Source: Massilia sp. METH4 (GTDB lineage Bacteria > Pseudomonadota > Gammaproteobacteria > Burkholderiales > Burkholderiaceae_D). Taken from it: 64,000 bases of DNA. Both the position numbers and the translations under genes were made by a program. Positions within the stretch are counted from its first letter, which is position 1; every line of letters starts with the position of its first letter. The stretch is taken from the NCBI RefSeq assembly GCF_037094685.1, contig NZ_CP146614.1, forward strand, positions 2,356,001 through 2,420,000, written 5' to 3'. The notes under the pieces were generated by a model that worked only from the letters and a program-made list of their open reading frames with translations, made no database searches and had not been told where the DNA came from. This document shows, piece after piece, positions 45,775-54,640 of the stretch.

Positions 45775-46584
45775 ATGAAGATCAAAGTCGCCACCTACAA
45801 CATCCACAAGGGCGTTTCCTACCGCAGCAAGCCGCGCGTGCTTGCACTCAAGCAAGCCATCGAGGCGTTCGATGCCGACCTGATCTTCCTGCAGGAGGTG
45901 CAAGGGCAGCACGACCGCATCGCCGCCCGGTTCGGGGAAGAGCGCCACGGGCAACGGCACTGGCCGCAGGGCAGCCAGCACGAGTTCTTCGCCGGCGAGT
46001 CCCATCAATCCGTGTATGGCTTGAATGCGCAATACGACCATGGCCACCATGGCAATGCGCTGCTGTCGAAGCACCCGATCGCCAAGTGGACCAATACCGA
46101 TATTTCCGATCATGCCTATGAGGCGCGGGGCATCCTGCACTCGATCGTCGAAACGCCCAAGGGCGTCGTGCATTGCTACGTGATCCACCTGGGCCTGTTC
46201 GAGCGCAGCCGCGTGCGGCAAACGCAGGCGCTGATCGACGCGGTCAACTCGTCCGCACCGAACAACGAGCCGGTGATCATCGCCGGCGACTTCAACGACT
46301 GGCGCAATACCCTGAGCGCCAAACTGCACAAGGCGCTGGGAGTGGTCGAGGTGTTCGACGAAATCGGTGCCGGCTCCAGCCTGGGCGACCTGGTCCGTAC
46401 CTTGGCGCGGCGGCAGGCAGCCATCCGTCCGGCCCGCACCTTCCCATCCGCCTTGCCCTTCTTCCGCCTGGATCGCATCTACGTGCGCGGCTTCGAGGTA
46501 GAATCGGCGCAGGTCCTGCACGGCCCCATGTGGGCCAAGCTCTCGGACCATGCGCCGCTCGTCGCTACCTTGAAACTGTTATAG
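45775..46584 (+). CDS. Endonuclease/exonuclease/phosphatase family protein
   Basis: A 269-residue EEP-fold enzyme. KVATYNIHKG (start), FLQEVQ (catalytic Glu), HLGLFERSR, AGDFNDWR (metal-binding Asp/Asn) and the terminal SDHAPLVATL (catalytic Asp-His) are all present, so it should be catalytically active on nucleic acid or phosphoester. ATG 45775 is preferred; ATG 45766 is 3 codons earlier and overlaps a TAGAAT -10-like box. It is followed after 4 nt by the PLD gene, a pairing seen in other betaproteobacteria. Confidence 0.85.
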   Translation: MKIKVATYNIHKGVSYRSKPRVLALKQAIEAFDADLIFLQEVQGQHDRIAARFGEERHGQRHWPQGSQHEFFAGESHQSVYGLNAQYDHGHHGNALLSKHPIAKWTNTDISDHAYEARGILHSIVETPKGVVHCYVIHLGLFERSRVRQTQALIDAVNSSAPNNEPVIIAGDFNDWRNTLSAKLHKALGVVEVFDEIGAGSSLGDLVRTLARRQAAIRPARTFPSALPFFRLDRIYVRGFEVESAQVLHGPMWAKLSDHAPLVATLKLL

Positions 46585-46588
46585 CGTT

Positions 46589-47758
46589 ATGCGCCCCGTC
46601 GATTTCATCGCCGACAACGAAGTCAAGCTCCTGCACTGCGGTACCGAATTCTTCCCGGCCTTGCTGGAAGCAATCGATGCCGCGCAGTATGACGTGTATT
46701 TCGAAACGTATATCTTCGCCGACGATGAAACGGGGCAGGCGGTGCAAGCGGCGCTGATGCGCGCCGCGCAACGGGGCGTTACCGTGCGCATGATCACCGA
46801 TTGGTTCGGCACGGGAGCGCGGCGTGTGCAGCGCATGCATGGGCAGTTGATCGAAGCGGGCGTCGAGCACCGTATCTTCAACCCCTGGTTCAAGCGCGGC
46901 ATTTCTCGCACGCACCGCAAGATCTGCGTGGTCGACCGCTGCATTGCCTTCGTTGGCGGCATCAACGTCAACGACGACATGTACTGCGACTACGACCACA
47001 GCATCGCCCTGGCCGCGCCGCGCTGGGATTTCGCGGTGGCCGTGAAAGGGCCGCTGGTGGCGAACATCCATCGCGAAGCGGTGGCGCAATGGCGGCGCCT
47101 GGGCCGCATGCCGCTGACCGAAAGGATCGGCCTGTACCAGGAAACACGGCGCGCCAACAAGGCCGCCGCCGAAGCCGCCACAACGGTGCAAGCCGGCTTC
47201 GTGGTGCGCGACAACCTGCGCAACCGCCACACCATCCAGCGCGCTTACCTGAAGGCCATGGGCGTAGCAAAGAAGAGCGTGCTGCTGGCCAACCCGTATT
47301 TCGCGCCGGGCCGCAAGTTCCGGCGCGCCCTGTCGCAGACGGCCCAGCGTGGCGTGCAGGTGACGCTGCTGATCGGCGTGGGCGAGCACTGGCTGCAGGA
47401 TGCCGTGGCGCACTCGTTCTACCCCAAGCTGCTTGCCTCCGGCGTGCGGCTGGTGGAATACCGCAAGACCCAGCTCCATGCGAAGGTGGCCGTCATCGAC
47501 GATGAGTGGGCAACCGTCGGCTCTTCCAATGTGGACGGGTTGAGTCTTTTCTTGAACCAGGAAGCGAACGTCGTGATCAAGGATGCCGCCTTCGCCCGGG
47601 ACCTGCGCCGCCACATCGAGGCAGCGCTCGCCGAGGGCGTGGAAATCCACCCGCACGAATACGAACACGTCGGCCGCTTCCGCCGCATCGGCTACGAGAT
47701 CGCCTACGTGGTGTACCGCACGCTGATGCGCATTTTTGCAGTAGGAAAGTACGCTTGA
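46589..47758 (+). CDS. clsB: Phospholipase D-type cardiolipin synthase (ClsB-like)
   Basis: A 389-residue PLD-superfamily enzyme with two HKD motifs: THRKICVVD (about 108-116) and LHAKVAVID (about 295-303), the latter followed by GSSNVDGLS. The order and spacing match ClsB (YbhO), which makes cardiolipin from phosphatidylglycerol or phosphatidylethanolamine. No N-terminal membrane helices are present, unlike ClsA. Its stop overlaps the Hsp15 ATG (TGATG). The EEP gene upstream is the usual partner (YbhP-like). Confidence 0.87.
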   Translation: MRPVDFIADNEVKLLHCGTEFFPALLEAIDAAQYDVYFETYIFADDETGQAVQAALMRAAQRGVTVRMITDWFGTGARRVQRMHGQLIEAGVEHRIFNPWFKRGISRTHRKICVVDRCIAFVGGINVNDDMYCDYDHSIALAAPRWDFAVAVKGPLVANIHREAVAQWRRLGRMPLTERIGLYQETRRANKAAAEAATTVQAGFVVRDNLRNRHTIQRAYLKAMGVAKKSVLLANPYFAPGRKFRRALSQTAQRGVQVTLLIGVGEHWLQDAVAHSFYPKLLASGVRLVEYRKTQLHAKVAVIDDEWATVGSSNVDGLSLFLNQEANVVIKDAAFARDLRRHIEAALAEGVEIHPHEYEHVGRFRRIGYEIAYVVYRTLMRIFAVGKYA

Positions 47759-48138
47759 TGGATAACGTAAGGATCGACAAGTGGCTGTGGGCCGCGCGCT
47801 TCTTCAAGACGCGCAACCTGGCCATCGACGCGATCGATACCGGTAAGGTGAAGATCAACGGCGACCGCGTGAAACCCGCGCGGCTGCTCAAGCTGGGCGA
47901 AAAGCTGTACATCAACAACGGCTCCGACGAATGGGACGTGCTGGTGGTGGGCCTTTCCGACCAGCGGCAGGGAGCCCCGATTGCCCGCACCCTCTATGAG
48001 GAAAGCGCCGAATCGATCGCCCGGCGCGAAAAGGAATCGGAACGGCGCCGGCTGTTCCACGAACCGGCCGCCGACTTCAAGGGCCGGCCCACGAAGCGGG
48101 ACCGGCGCGTGCGCGAGCAGATCGACCACGGCGAGTAA
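47758..48138 (+). CDS. hslR: Heat-shock RNA-binding protein Hsp15 (S4 domain)
   Basis: A 126-residue protein with an N-terminal S4 RNA-binding domain (about 4-65: VRIDKWLWAARFFKTRNLA, VKINGDRVKPARLLKLGE) and a basic C-terminal extension. Hsp15 binds free 50S subunits carrying a nascent chain and rescues stalled translation. Its ATG overlaps the clsB stop. A perfect 24-bp hairpin repeat lies just downstream and may end the transcript. Confidence 0.92.
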   Translation: MDNVRIDKWLWAARFFKTRNLAIDAIDTGKVKINGDRVKPARLLKLGEKLYINNGSDEWDVLVVGLSDQRQGAPIARTLYEESAESIARREKESERRRLFHEPAADFKGRPTKRDRRVREQIDHGE

Positions 48139-48160
48139 GCCCCGCGCCCCACGAGGCGCT

Positions 48161-48215
48161 GGTGTCGTACACTATTTTCCGGGGCGCTTCACCCCGGAAA
48201 ATAGTGTACGACACC
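48161..48215. repeat. Perfect 24-bp hairpin repeat, GGTGTCGTACAC type
   Basis: The left arm at 48161-48184 begins GGTGTCGTACAC and continues TATTTTCCGGGG. The loop is CGCTTCA, the right arm is 48192-48215, and GGTTTTCC follows. The stem is perfect over 24 bp. It lies 22 nt after the Hsp15 stop and may act as a terminator. Confidence 0.9.
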
Positions 48216-48310
48216 GGTTTTCCCCGCCACCGCCACCATCCCAAAAGCCCCCGTCAACCCCCGTGCGCAACGCCGGCTACAAAATAGAACGCCACCTCTA
48301 ACAATCCCGT

Positions 48311-48352
48311 TTGACATTTATCCAGCCCTGGATAATAGTACGAGCGTTCGTA
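48311..48352 (+). promoter_or_regulatory. Promoter and candidate operator of the TetR-fatty-acid operon
   Basis: A perfect -35 TTGACA (48311-48316) is followed after 17 bp by AATAGT (48334-48339), which runs directly into the palindrome TACGAGCGTTCGTA (48339-48352; arms TACGA/TCGTA). A TetR dimer bound there would cover the -10 region and start site. Confidence 0.55.
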
Positions 48353-48424
48353 ATTTTTTTCACACGAAGCAAATCGGCCGGGGGAAAATCGAAGTTCCTT
48401 CTCCTCCACAAGCCGGAAGCCAAA

Positions 48425-49048
48425 GTGAGTAACTTAGCCATTAATACCTCGACCAAATTCATGCGCAAGGGTGAGATGACCCGCGCCGCCATCCTGGATG
48501 TGGCGTTGGACCTCGCCAGCCGGGACGGGCTGGAAGGCCTGACCATCGGCCTGCTGGCGGACCGGATGAACATGAGTAAATCGGGCGTGTTCGCCCACTT
48601 TGGCTCGCGTGAAGACTTACAGCTGGAAGTCTTGAAGCTTTACCACCGCCGCTTCGAACAGGAAGTGTTCTACCCCAGCATCAAGGAACCGCGCGGCTTG
48701 CCCCGTCTGCGGGCCATGTTCGCGCACTGGGTCAAGCGCGTATCGATCGAAATCGCCTCGGGCTGCATCTATATCAGCGGCGCCGTCGAGTACGACGACC
48801 GCCCTGGCCCGATCCGCGAAGCGCTGGTGACGATGGTCGGGGCATGGCAGGGTGCGCTGCTGCGCGCCGCCGAACAGGCGATCGAATGCGGTCACCTGAA
48901 GGCGGGCACGGATGCGCAACAGCTGGTGTACGAGATGTATGGCCTGATCCTGGCCGTGCACCACGACGCCCGCTTCCTGCGCATGCCCGGCGCCGTCGAA
49001 CGTGCCACGGTGGGCTTCAATCGTCTGATCGAGAATTACCAGTCTTGA
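48425..49048 (+). CDS. TetR family transcriptional regulator of the beta-oxidation operon
   Basis: A 207-residue TetR regulator. The HTH is MTRAAILDVALDLASRDGLEGLTIGLLADRMNMSKSGVFAHFGSRED (about 15-60), followed by an all-helical ligand domain (about 70-205). The GTG at 48425 is used (MSNLAINTSTKF); the ATG at 48461 is an alternative. It is the first gene of a unit with acyl-CoA dehydrogenase, HAD/ECH, thiolase and enoyl-CoA hydratase, so acyl-CoA is the likely effector. A palindrome overlapping its own promoter suggests autoregulation. Confidence 0.88.
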   Translation: MSNLAINTSTKFMRKGEMTRAAILDVALDLASRDGLEGLTIGLLADRMNMSKSGVFAHFGSREDLQLEVLKLYHRRFEQEVFYPSIKEPRGLPRLRAMFAHWVKRVSIEIASGCIYISGAVEYDDRPGPIREALVTMVGAWQGALLRAAEQAIECGHLKAGTDAQQLVYEMYGLILAVHHDARFLRMPGAVERATVGFNRLIENYQS

Positions 49049-49064
49049 ATCAAGCTTAATTGCC

Positions 49065-49085
49065 GCCGGACCCGCGAGGTCCGGC
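49065..49085 (+). other. Stem-loop between the TetR and acyl-CoA dehydrogenase genes
   Basis: An 8-bp stem GCCGGACC / GGTCCGGC with loop CGCGA. No T-run follows, so it is more likely a processing or attenuation point than a terminator; it may set the ratio of regulator to enzymes. Confidence 0.4.
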
Positions 49086-49123
49086 AAACCAATCACAACA
49101 GCCTTTAGTCGCAGGAGATAAAC

Positions 49124-50914
49124 ATGGGTCAATACGTCGCGCCAATCCGGGATATGCAGTTCGTCCTGCACGAGTTCCTGAACGTGGCAGAACAACTGAA
49201 GGAACTGCCGGCCCACGCCGAGACCGATGCCGACATCATCAACGCCGTGCTGGAAGAGGGCGCGAAGTTCACGTCCGAAGTGCTGTTCCCGCTGAACCAC
49301 TCCGGCGACCGCGAAGGCTGCCACCACGACGCCGAAACGAAAACCGTCACCACGCCCAAGGGCTTCAAGGAAGCCTACAAGCAGTACGTGGAAGGCGGCT
49401 GGGCGGCGCTGGCCTGCGACCCGGAATACGGCGGCCAGGGCCTGCCCGTGGTGCTGAACAATTCGTTCTACGAGATGCTGAACTCGTCGAACCAGGCATG
49501 GACGATGTACCCGGGCCTGTCGCACGGTGCCTACGAGTGCCTGAAGGAACACGGTACCGACGAGCAGAAGCGCCTGTACCTGCCGAAGCTGGTGTCCGGC
49601 GAATGGACCGGCACCATGTGCCTGACCGAGCCGCACTGCGGCACCGACCTCGGCCTGCTGCGCACCAAGGCGATCCCGAACGACGACGGTTCCTGGACCA
49701 TCACCGGCAACAAGATCTTCATCTCGGCCGGCGAACATGACATGTCCGAAAACATCCTGCACCTGGTGCTGGCCCGCGTGCCGGACGCACCGGAAGGCTC
49801 GAAAGGCATCTCGCTGTTCCTGGTGCCGAAGTTCCTGCCGAACCAGGATGGCACGGTGGGCGAGCGCAACCCGATCTTCTGCGGCGCCATCGAGGAAAAG
49901 ATGGGCATCCACGGCAACTCCACCTGCCAGATGAACCTGGACGGTGCGAAGGGCTGGATCATCGGCCAGCCGAACAAGGGCCTGAACGCCATGTTCGTGT
50001 TCATGAACGCCGCCCGCCTGGGCGTGGGCATGCAGTCGCTGGGCCTGACCGAAGTGGCATACCAGAACGCCCTGGTGTACGCCAAGGACCGCCTGCAGAT
50101 GCGCTCCCTGTCGGGCGTGAAGGCAGCCGACAAGCCGGCCGACCCGATCATCGTGCACCCGGACGTGCGCCGCATGCTGCTGACCGCGAAAGCCTTCGCC
50201 GAAGGCGCCCGCGCGCTGACCAGCTACGTGGCCCTGCAGATCGACCGCGAACTGAACCACCCGGATGAAGAAGTGCGCAAGGAAGCGGCCGACGAAGTGG
50301 CCCTCTTGACCCCGATCGTGAAAGCGTTCATCACCGACAACGGCTGGATCGCCACCTCGGAAGCCATGCAGGTGTTCGGCGGCCACGGCTACATCGCCGA
50401 GTGGGGCATGGAGCAGTACGTGCGCGATGCGCGCATCAACATGATCTACGAAGGCACGAACACCGTGCAGTCGCTGGACCTCTTGGGCCGCAAGATCCTG
50501 ATGGACAACGGCTCCAAGCTGCGCAAGTTCGGCGAGAAGATCCGCGCCTTCGTGGAAGACAACGGCACCGACGAAGCGATGTCCGAATTCATCACCCCGC
50601 TGGGCGACCTGGGCGAGAAAGTCACGAAGCTGACGATGGAAATCGGCATGAAGGCATTCCAGAACCAGGATGAAGTGGGCGCTGCCGCCGTGCCTTACCT
50701 GCGCGTGGCCGGCCACCTCGTGTTTTCGTACTTCTTCGCGCAGATGGCCAAGATCGCGCTGGAAAAGAAAGACTCTGGCGACAAGTTCTACGAATCGAAG
50801 CTGGCCACCGCGCGCTTCTACTTCGGCCGCCTGTATCCGGAAACCGCGATGCTGATCCGCCAGGCACGTTCGGGCGCAGCGAACCTGATGGCGCTGGACG
50901 CCGACCTGTTCTAA
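49124..50914 (+). CDS. Acyl-CoA dehydrogenase (long form, 596 aa)
   Basis: A 596-residue FAD-dependent acyl-CoA dehydrogenase. It has N-terminal, middle (MCLTEPHCGTDLG, near 165-180) and C-terminal domains, plus an extra C-terminal extension of about 120 residues that marks the long subfamily also called AcdA/DmdC-like. The catalytic base is presumably the Glu in NMIYEGTNTVQSLDLLGRKI (about 442-462). It introduces the 2,3 double bond in acyl-CoA. RBS GCAGGAG precedes ATG 49124. Followed 18 nt later by the bifunctional HAD/ECH gene. Confidence 0.93.
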   Translation: MGQYVAPIRDMQFVLHEFLNVAEQLKELPAHAETDADIINAVLEEGAKFTSEVLFPLNHSGDREGCHHDAETKTVTTPKGFKEAYKQYVEGGWAALACDPEYGGQGLPVVLNNSFYEMLNSSNQAWTMYPGLSHGAYECLKEHGTDEQKRLYLPKLVSGEWTGTMCLTEPHCGTDLGLLRTKAIPNDDGSWTITGNKIFISAGEHDMSENILHLVLARVPDAPEGSKGISLFLVPKFLPNQDGTVGERNPIFCGAIEEKMGIHGNSTCQMNLDGAKGWIIGQPNKGLNAMFVFMNAARLGVGMQSLGLTEVAYQNALVYAKDRLQMRSLSGVKAADKPADPIIVHPDVRRMLLTAKAFAEGARALTSYVALQIDRELNHPDEEVRKEAADEVALLTPIVKAFITDNGWIATSEAMQVFGGHGYIAEWGMEQYVRDARINMIYEGTNTVQSLDLLGRKILMDNGSKLRKFGEKIRAFVEDNGTDEAMSEFITPLGDLGEKVTKLTMEIGMKAFQNQDEVGAAAVPYLRVAGHLVFSYFFAQMAKIALEKKDSGDKFYESKLATARFYFGRLYPETAMLIRQARSGAANLMALDADLF

Positions 50915-50932
50915 CAGATTAAGGAACGAGAA

Positions 50933-53326
50933 ATGACCAACTTCACTGTTAAAAAAGTCGCCGTCCTGGGCGCCGGCGTGATGGGCGCGCAGATCGCCGC
51001 CCACTGCGTGAACGCCAAGGTGCAGGTCGTGCTGTTCGACCTGCCGGGCAAGGAAGGAACTCCGAAGAACGGCATCGTGCTGCGCGCCATCGAGAACCTG
51101 AAAAAACTGTCGCCGGCACCGCTGGGCGACAAGGAAGACGCCGCCCTGATCCAGGTGGCGAACTATGAAGACAACCTGGACCAGCTGGCCGATTGCGACC
51201 TGATCATCGAAGCAATCGCCGAGCGCCTGGACTGGAAGCACGACCTGTACGAGAAGGTCGCCCCGCACATCGGCGCCAACGCGATCTTCGCCTCGAACAC
51301 GTCGGGCCTGCCGATCCACCAGCTGGCCGAAGGCTTCGACGCGGACCTGAAGGCGCGCTTCTGCGGCGTGCACTTCTTCAACCCGCCGCGCTACATGCAC
51401 CTGGTGGAACTGATCCCGACGGAAAGCACCCGTCCGGAAATCCTGGACCAGCTGGAAACCTTCCTGACCTCCGCGCTGGGTAAAGGTGTCGTGCGAGCGA
51501 AAGACACGCCGAACTTCATCGCCAACCGCGTGGGCATCTTCGGCATGCTGGCCACGATCCACCAGGCCGAGAAGTTCGGCCTGTCCGTGGACGTCGTCGA
51601 CGACCTGACGGGCGCCAAGCTGGGCCGCGCCAAGTCCGGCACGTTCCGCACGGCGGACGTGGTGGGCCTGGACACGATGGGCCACGTGATCAAGACCATG
51701 CAGGACAACCTGAAGGACGATCCGTTCGCCGCCGTCTACAAGACGCCGGAAGTGCTGGCCAAGCTGATCGAGAAGGGCGCGCTGGGCCAGAAGACCGGCG
51801 GCGGCTTCTACAAGAAGGTGGGCAAGGACATCCAGCGCCTGGACTTCGCCACCGGCGAATACGTGGCGGGCGGCGCGAAGGCTGCCGACATCATCGGCCG
51901 CATCCTGAAGGAAAAGGACCCGGTCAAGAAATTCAAGGCGCTGCGCGAATCGACGAACCCGCAAGGCCAGTTCCTGTGGGCGATCTTCCGCGACGCATTC
52001 CACTACATCGCCTACCACCTGGAGTCGATCGCCGACAACGCGCGCGACGTGGACTTCGCGATGCGCTGGGGCTTCGGCTGGAAAGTGGGCCCGTTCGAAA
52101 CGTGGCAGGCCGCCGGCTGGAAGCAGATCGCCGAGTGGGTAAAGCAGGATATCGAAGAGGGCAAGGCGCTGACGAACGCACCGCTGCCAAGCTGGGTGTT
52201 CGAAGTGGCCGACAAGGGCGTGCACACGCCGGAAGGTTCGTACTCGGCCGCGTCGAAGACCTACGTGCCGCGTTCCGACCTGGCGGTCTACAAGCGCCAG
52301 GAATTCCGTGCGCCGGTGCTGGGCAGCGGCGAGACCGACCCGTCGAAGGCCGGCACCACGGTGTTCGAGGACAACGACGTGCGCCTGTGGCACTCGGGCG
52401 ACGACGTGCTGGTGATCTCGCTGAAGACGAAGATGCACGTGATCGGCCAGGGCGTCATCGATGGCCTGAAGCGCGGTCTGGCTGAAGCGGAAAAGAACTT
52501 CAAGGGCCTGGTGATCTGGGGCACGGATGCGGCCGAAGGCGGCGCGTTCTCCGCCGGTGCCGACCTGCAATCGGCCCTGCCGGCCTTCATGGCCGGCGGC
52601 GCCAAGGCGCTGGACCCGCTGATCCGCGACCTGCAGAACACCTTCATGGCGATGAAGTACTCGAACGTTCCGGTGGTGGCCGCTGTCGCGGGCCTGGCAC
52701 TGGGCGGCGGCTGCGAAATGGCGCTGCATGCATCGCGCCGCGTCGCTTCGATCGAGTCGTACATCGGTCTCGTGGAAGTGGGCGTGGGCCTGATCCCGGC
52801 CGGCGGCGGCCTGAAGGAAGCGGCGGCACGCGCCGCCAAGGAAGCCAAGGGCAACGACATCCTGCAATTCCTGAAGACCGGCTTCATGAACGCGGCCACC
52901 GCCAACGTGTCGAAGTCGGCACTGGAAGCGAAGGCGATGGGTTACCTGAAGGAAGACGACATCATCGTCTTCAACCCGCACGAACTGCTGCACGTGGCGA
53001 AGGTGACCGCGCGCTCGATGTTCGACCAGGGCTACCGCGCACCGCTGCAGCGCCCGATCACCGTGACCGGCCGCTACGGCTGGGCCACGATCCGCGGCCA
53101 GCTGGTGAACATGCGCGACGGCGGCTTCATCTCCGCCCACGACTACAAGCTGGGCGACATGATCGCCGAGATCGTGTCGGGCGGCGATATCGACCAGGGC
53201 AGCGTGGTGTCCGAGCAGTGGCTGCTGGACATGGAGCGCAAAGCCTTCCTCGAACTGCTGAACAACCCGAAAACGCAGGAGCGGATCATGGGCATGCTGC
53301 AGACCGGCAAACCGGTGCGCAACTAA
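50933..53326 (+). CDS. 3-hydroxyacyl-CoA dehydrogenase / enoyl-CoA hydratase fusion (FadN-like)
   Basis: A 797-residue bifunctional enzyme. The NAD-binding 3-hydroxyacyl-CoA dehydrogenase comes first (GAGVMGAQIAAH, about 13-24; HFFNPPRYMHLVE; GFYKKVG) and the crotonase domain second (about 490-690, GGAFSAGADLQ and ALGGGCEMALHA). This order, with the dehydrogenase N-terminal, is that of FadN-type proteins and the reverse of E. coli FadB. It catalyses hydration and oxidation in beta-oxidation, between the acyl-CoA dehydrogenase and thiolase encoded on either side. Confidence 0.93.
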   Translation: MTNFTVKKVAVLGAGVMGAQIAAHCVNAKVQVVLFDLPGKEGTPKNGIVLRAIENLKKLSPAPLGDKEDAALIQVANYEDNLDQLADCDLIIEAIAERLDWKHDLYEKVAPHIGANAIFASNTSGLPIHQLAEGFDADLKARFCGVHFFNPPRYMHLVELIPTESTRPEILDQLETFLTSALGKGVVRAKDTPNFIANRVGIFGMLATIHQAEKFGLSVDVVDDLTGAKLGRAKSGTFRTADVVGLDTMGHVIKTMQDNLKDDPFAAVYKTPEVLAKLIEKGALGQKTGGGFYKKVGKDIQRLDFATGEYVAGGAKAADIIGRILKEKDPVKKFKALRESTNPQGQFLWAIFRDAFHYIAYHLESIADNARDVDFAMRWGFGWKVGPFETWQAAGWKQIAEWVKQDIEEGKALTNAPLPSWVFEVADKGVHTPEGSYSAASKTYVPRSDLAVYKRQEFRAPVLGSGETDPSKAGTTVFEDNDVRLWHSGDDVLVISLKTKMHVIGQGVIDGLKRGLAEAEKNFKGLVIWGTDAAEGGAFSAGADLQSALPAFMAGGAKALDPLIRDLQNTFMAMKYSNVPVVAAVAGLALGGGCEMALHASRRVASIESYIGLVEVGVGLIPAGGGLKEAAARAAKEAKGNDILQFLKTGFMNAATANVSKSALEAKAMGYLKEDDIIVFNPHELLHVAKVTARSMFDQGYRAPLQRPITVTGRYGWATIRGQLVNMRDGGFISAHDYKLGDMIAEIVSGGDIDQGSVVSEQWLLDMERKAFLELLNNPKTQERIMGMLQTGKPVRN

Positions 53327-53364
53327 GTTGGGCCAATGAGCGCAGAACCCTTAGGACAAAAAAC

Positions 53365-54561
53365 ATGAGCAAACAACTGCAAGACGCATACATCGTCGCC
53401 GCGACCCGCACCCCGATCGGCAAGGCCCCGCGCGGCGTATTCAACAAGACCCGCCCGGACGACCTGCTGGTACACGCGATCCGCGGCGCCATGGCCGCCG
53501 TGCCGAACCTGGACCCGGCCTTGATCGTCGACGCGATCATCGGCTGCTCGTTCCCGGAAGCGGAGCAGGGCTTCAACGTGGCGCGTAACGCCGTGGTGCT
53601 GGCCGGCCTGCCGAATACGATCGGCGGCGTGACCGTCAACCGCTACTGCGCATCGGGCATCACCGCGCTGGCGATGGCGGCCGACCGCATCCGCGTCGGC
53701 GAAGCCGACGTGATGATCGCCGGCGGCGTGGAATCGATGTCGATGGTGCCGATGATGGGCCACCATCCGTCGATCAACATGGACACGTTCAAGGATGAAA
53801 ACGTGGGCCTGGCCTACGGCATGGGCCTGACGGCCGAGAACGTTGCCAAGCAGTGGAAAATTTCCCGCGAAGACCAGGATGCCTTCGGCCTGGAATCGCA
53901 CCGCCGCGCCATCGCCGCCCAGCAGGCCGGCTACTTCAAGGACGAGATCACGCCGGTGGAAGCGATCACCCGCACGCCGGACCTGCGTACCGGCGAAGTC
54001 AAGGTGTCCAAGCGCCTGGTCGAGCTGGACGAAGGCCCGCGCGCCGACGCGTCCGCCGAGGGCATGGCCAAGCTGAAGCCCGTCTTCGCCGCCAAGGGCA
54101 GCGTGACGGCCGCCACGTCCTCGCAGATGTCCGATGGCGCCGGCGCGCTGATCGTCGTCTCCGAGAAGATCCTGAAGGAACACAACCTGACGCCGCTTGC
54201 CAAGTTCTCGTCGTTCGCCGTGCGCGGCGTGCCGCCGGAAATCATGGGCATCGGCCCGAAGGTGGCGATTCCGGCAGCGCTGGCCGCGGCCGGCATCACG
54301 CAGGACCAGCTGGACTGGATCGAACTGAATGAAGCGTTCGCGGCGCAAGCGCTGGCCGTGATCCGCGACCTGAATCTTGATACGAGCAAGGTGAACCCGA
54401 TGGGCGGCGCGATCGCGCTGGGCCATCCGCTCGGCGCGACCGGCGCTATCCGCGCCGCGACCGTCGTGCACGCCCTCCGCCGCAATAACCTGAAATACGG
54501 CATGGTCACGATGTGCGTGGGCGCTGGCATGGGCGCGGCAGGCATCATCGAGCGCGTGTAA
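53365..54561 (+). CDS. fadA: Acetyl-CoA C-acyltransferase (thiolase)
   Basis: A 398-residue thiolase that cleaves 3-ketoacyl-CoA. The nucleophile is Cys95 in NRYCASG. The His in GGAIALGHPLGATGA and the second Cys in CVGAGMGAAGI complete the active site. ATG 53365 is chosen, with TTAGGAC upstream; the frame extends back into the previous gene as a shadow. It completes the beta-oxidation cycle with the two upstream genes. A hairpin separates it from the next gene. Confidence 0.93.
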   Translation: MSKQLQDAYIVAATRTPIGKAPRGVFNKTRPDDLLVHAIRGAMAAVPNLDPALIVDAIIGCSFPEAEQGFNVARNAVVLAGLPNTIGGVTVNRYCASGITALAMAADRIRVGEADVMIAGGVESMSMVPMMGHHPSINMDTFKDENVGLAYGMGLTAENVAKQWKISREDQDAFGLESHRRAIAAQQAGYFKDEITPVEAITRTPDLRTGEVKVSKRLVELDEGPRADASAEGMAKLKPVFAAKGSVTAATSSQMSDGAGALIVVSEKILKEHNLTPLAKFSSFAVRGVPPEIMGIGPKVAIPAALAAAGITQDQLDWIELNEAFAAQALAVIRDLNLDTSKVNPMGGAIALGHPLGATGAIRAATVVHALRRNNLKYGMVTMCVGAGMGAAGIIERV

Positions 54562-54588
54562 TCCACGCCAGGGTAGAAGAGCAATAAA

Positions 54589-54620
54589 AAGGGCGCCGCG
54601 GACAAAATCCCGGCGCCCTT
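54589..54620 (+). terminator. Hairpin between the thiolase and enoyl-CoA hydratase genes
   Basis: A 10-bp stem AAGGGCGCCG / CGGCGCCCTT with a 12-nt loop. It lacks a following T-run, so termination would be partial; the next gene has its own good Shine-Dalgarno. Confidence 0.5.
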
Positions 54621-54640
54621 CATCATTCAAAGGAAGAGAC

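Noticed and set aside
48617..53140. A 1,507-codon open frame on the minus strand across the beta-oxidation genes
   Set aside because: It is antisense to clearly real dehydrogenase genes, is very rich in His, Arg, Val and Gln, and has no domain. Long antisense frames are common in GC-rich DNA with strong third-position bias.
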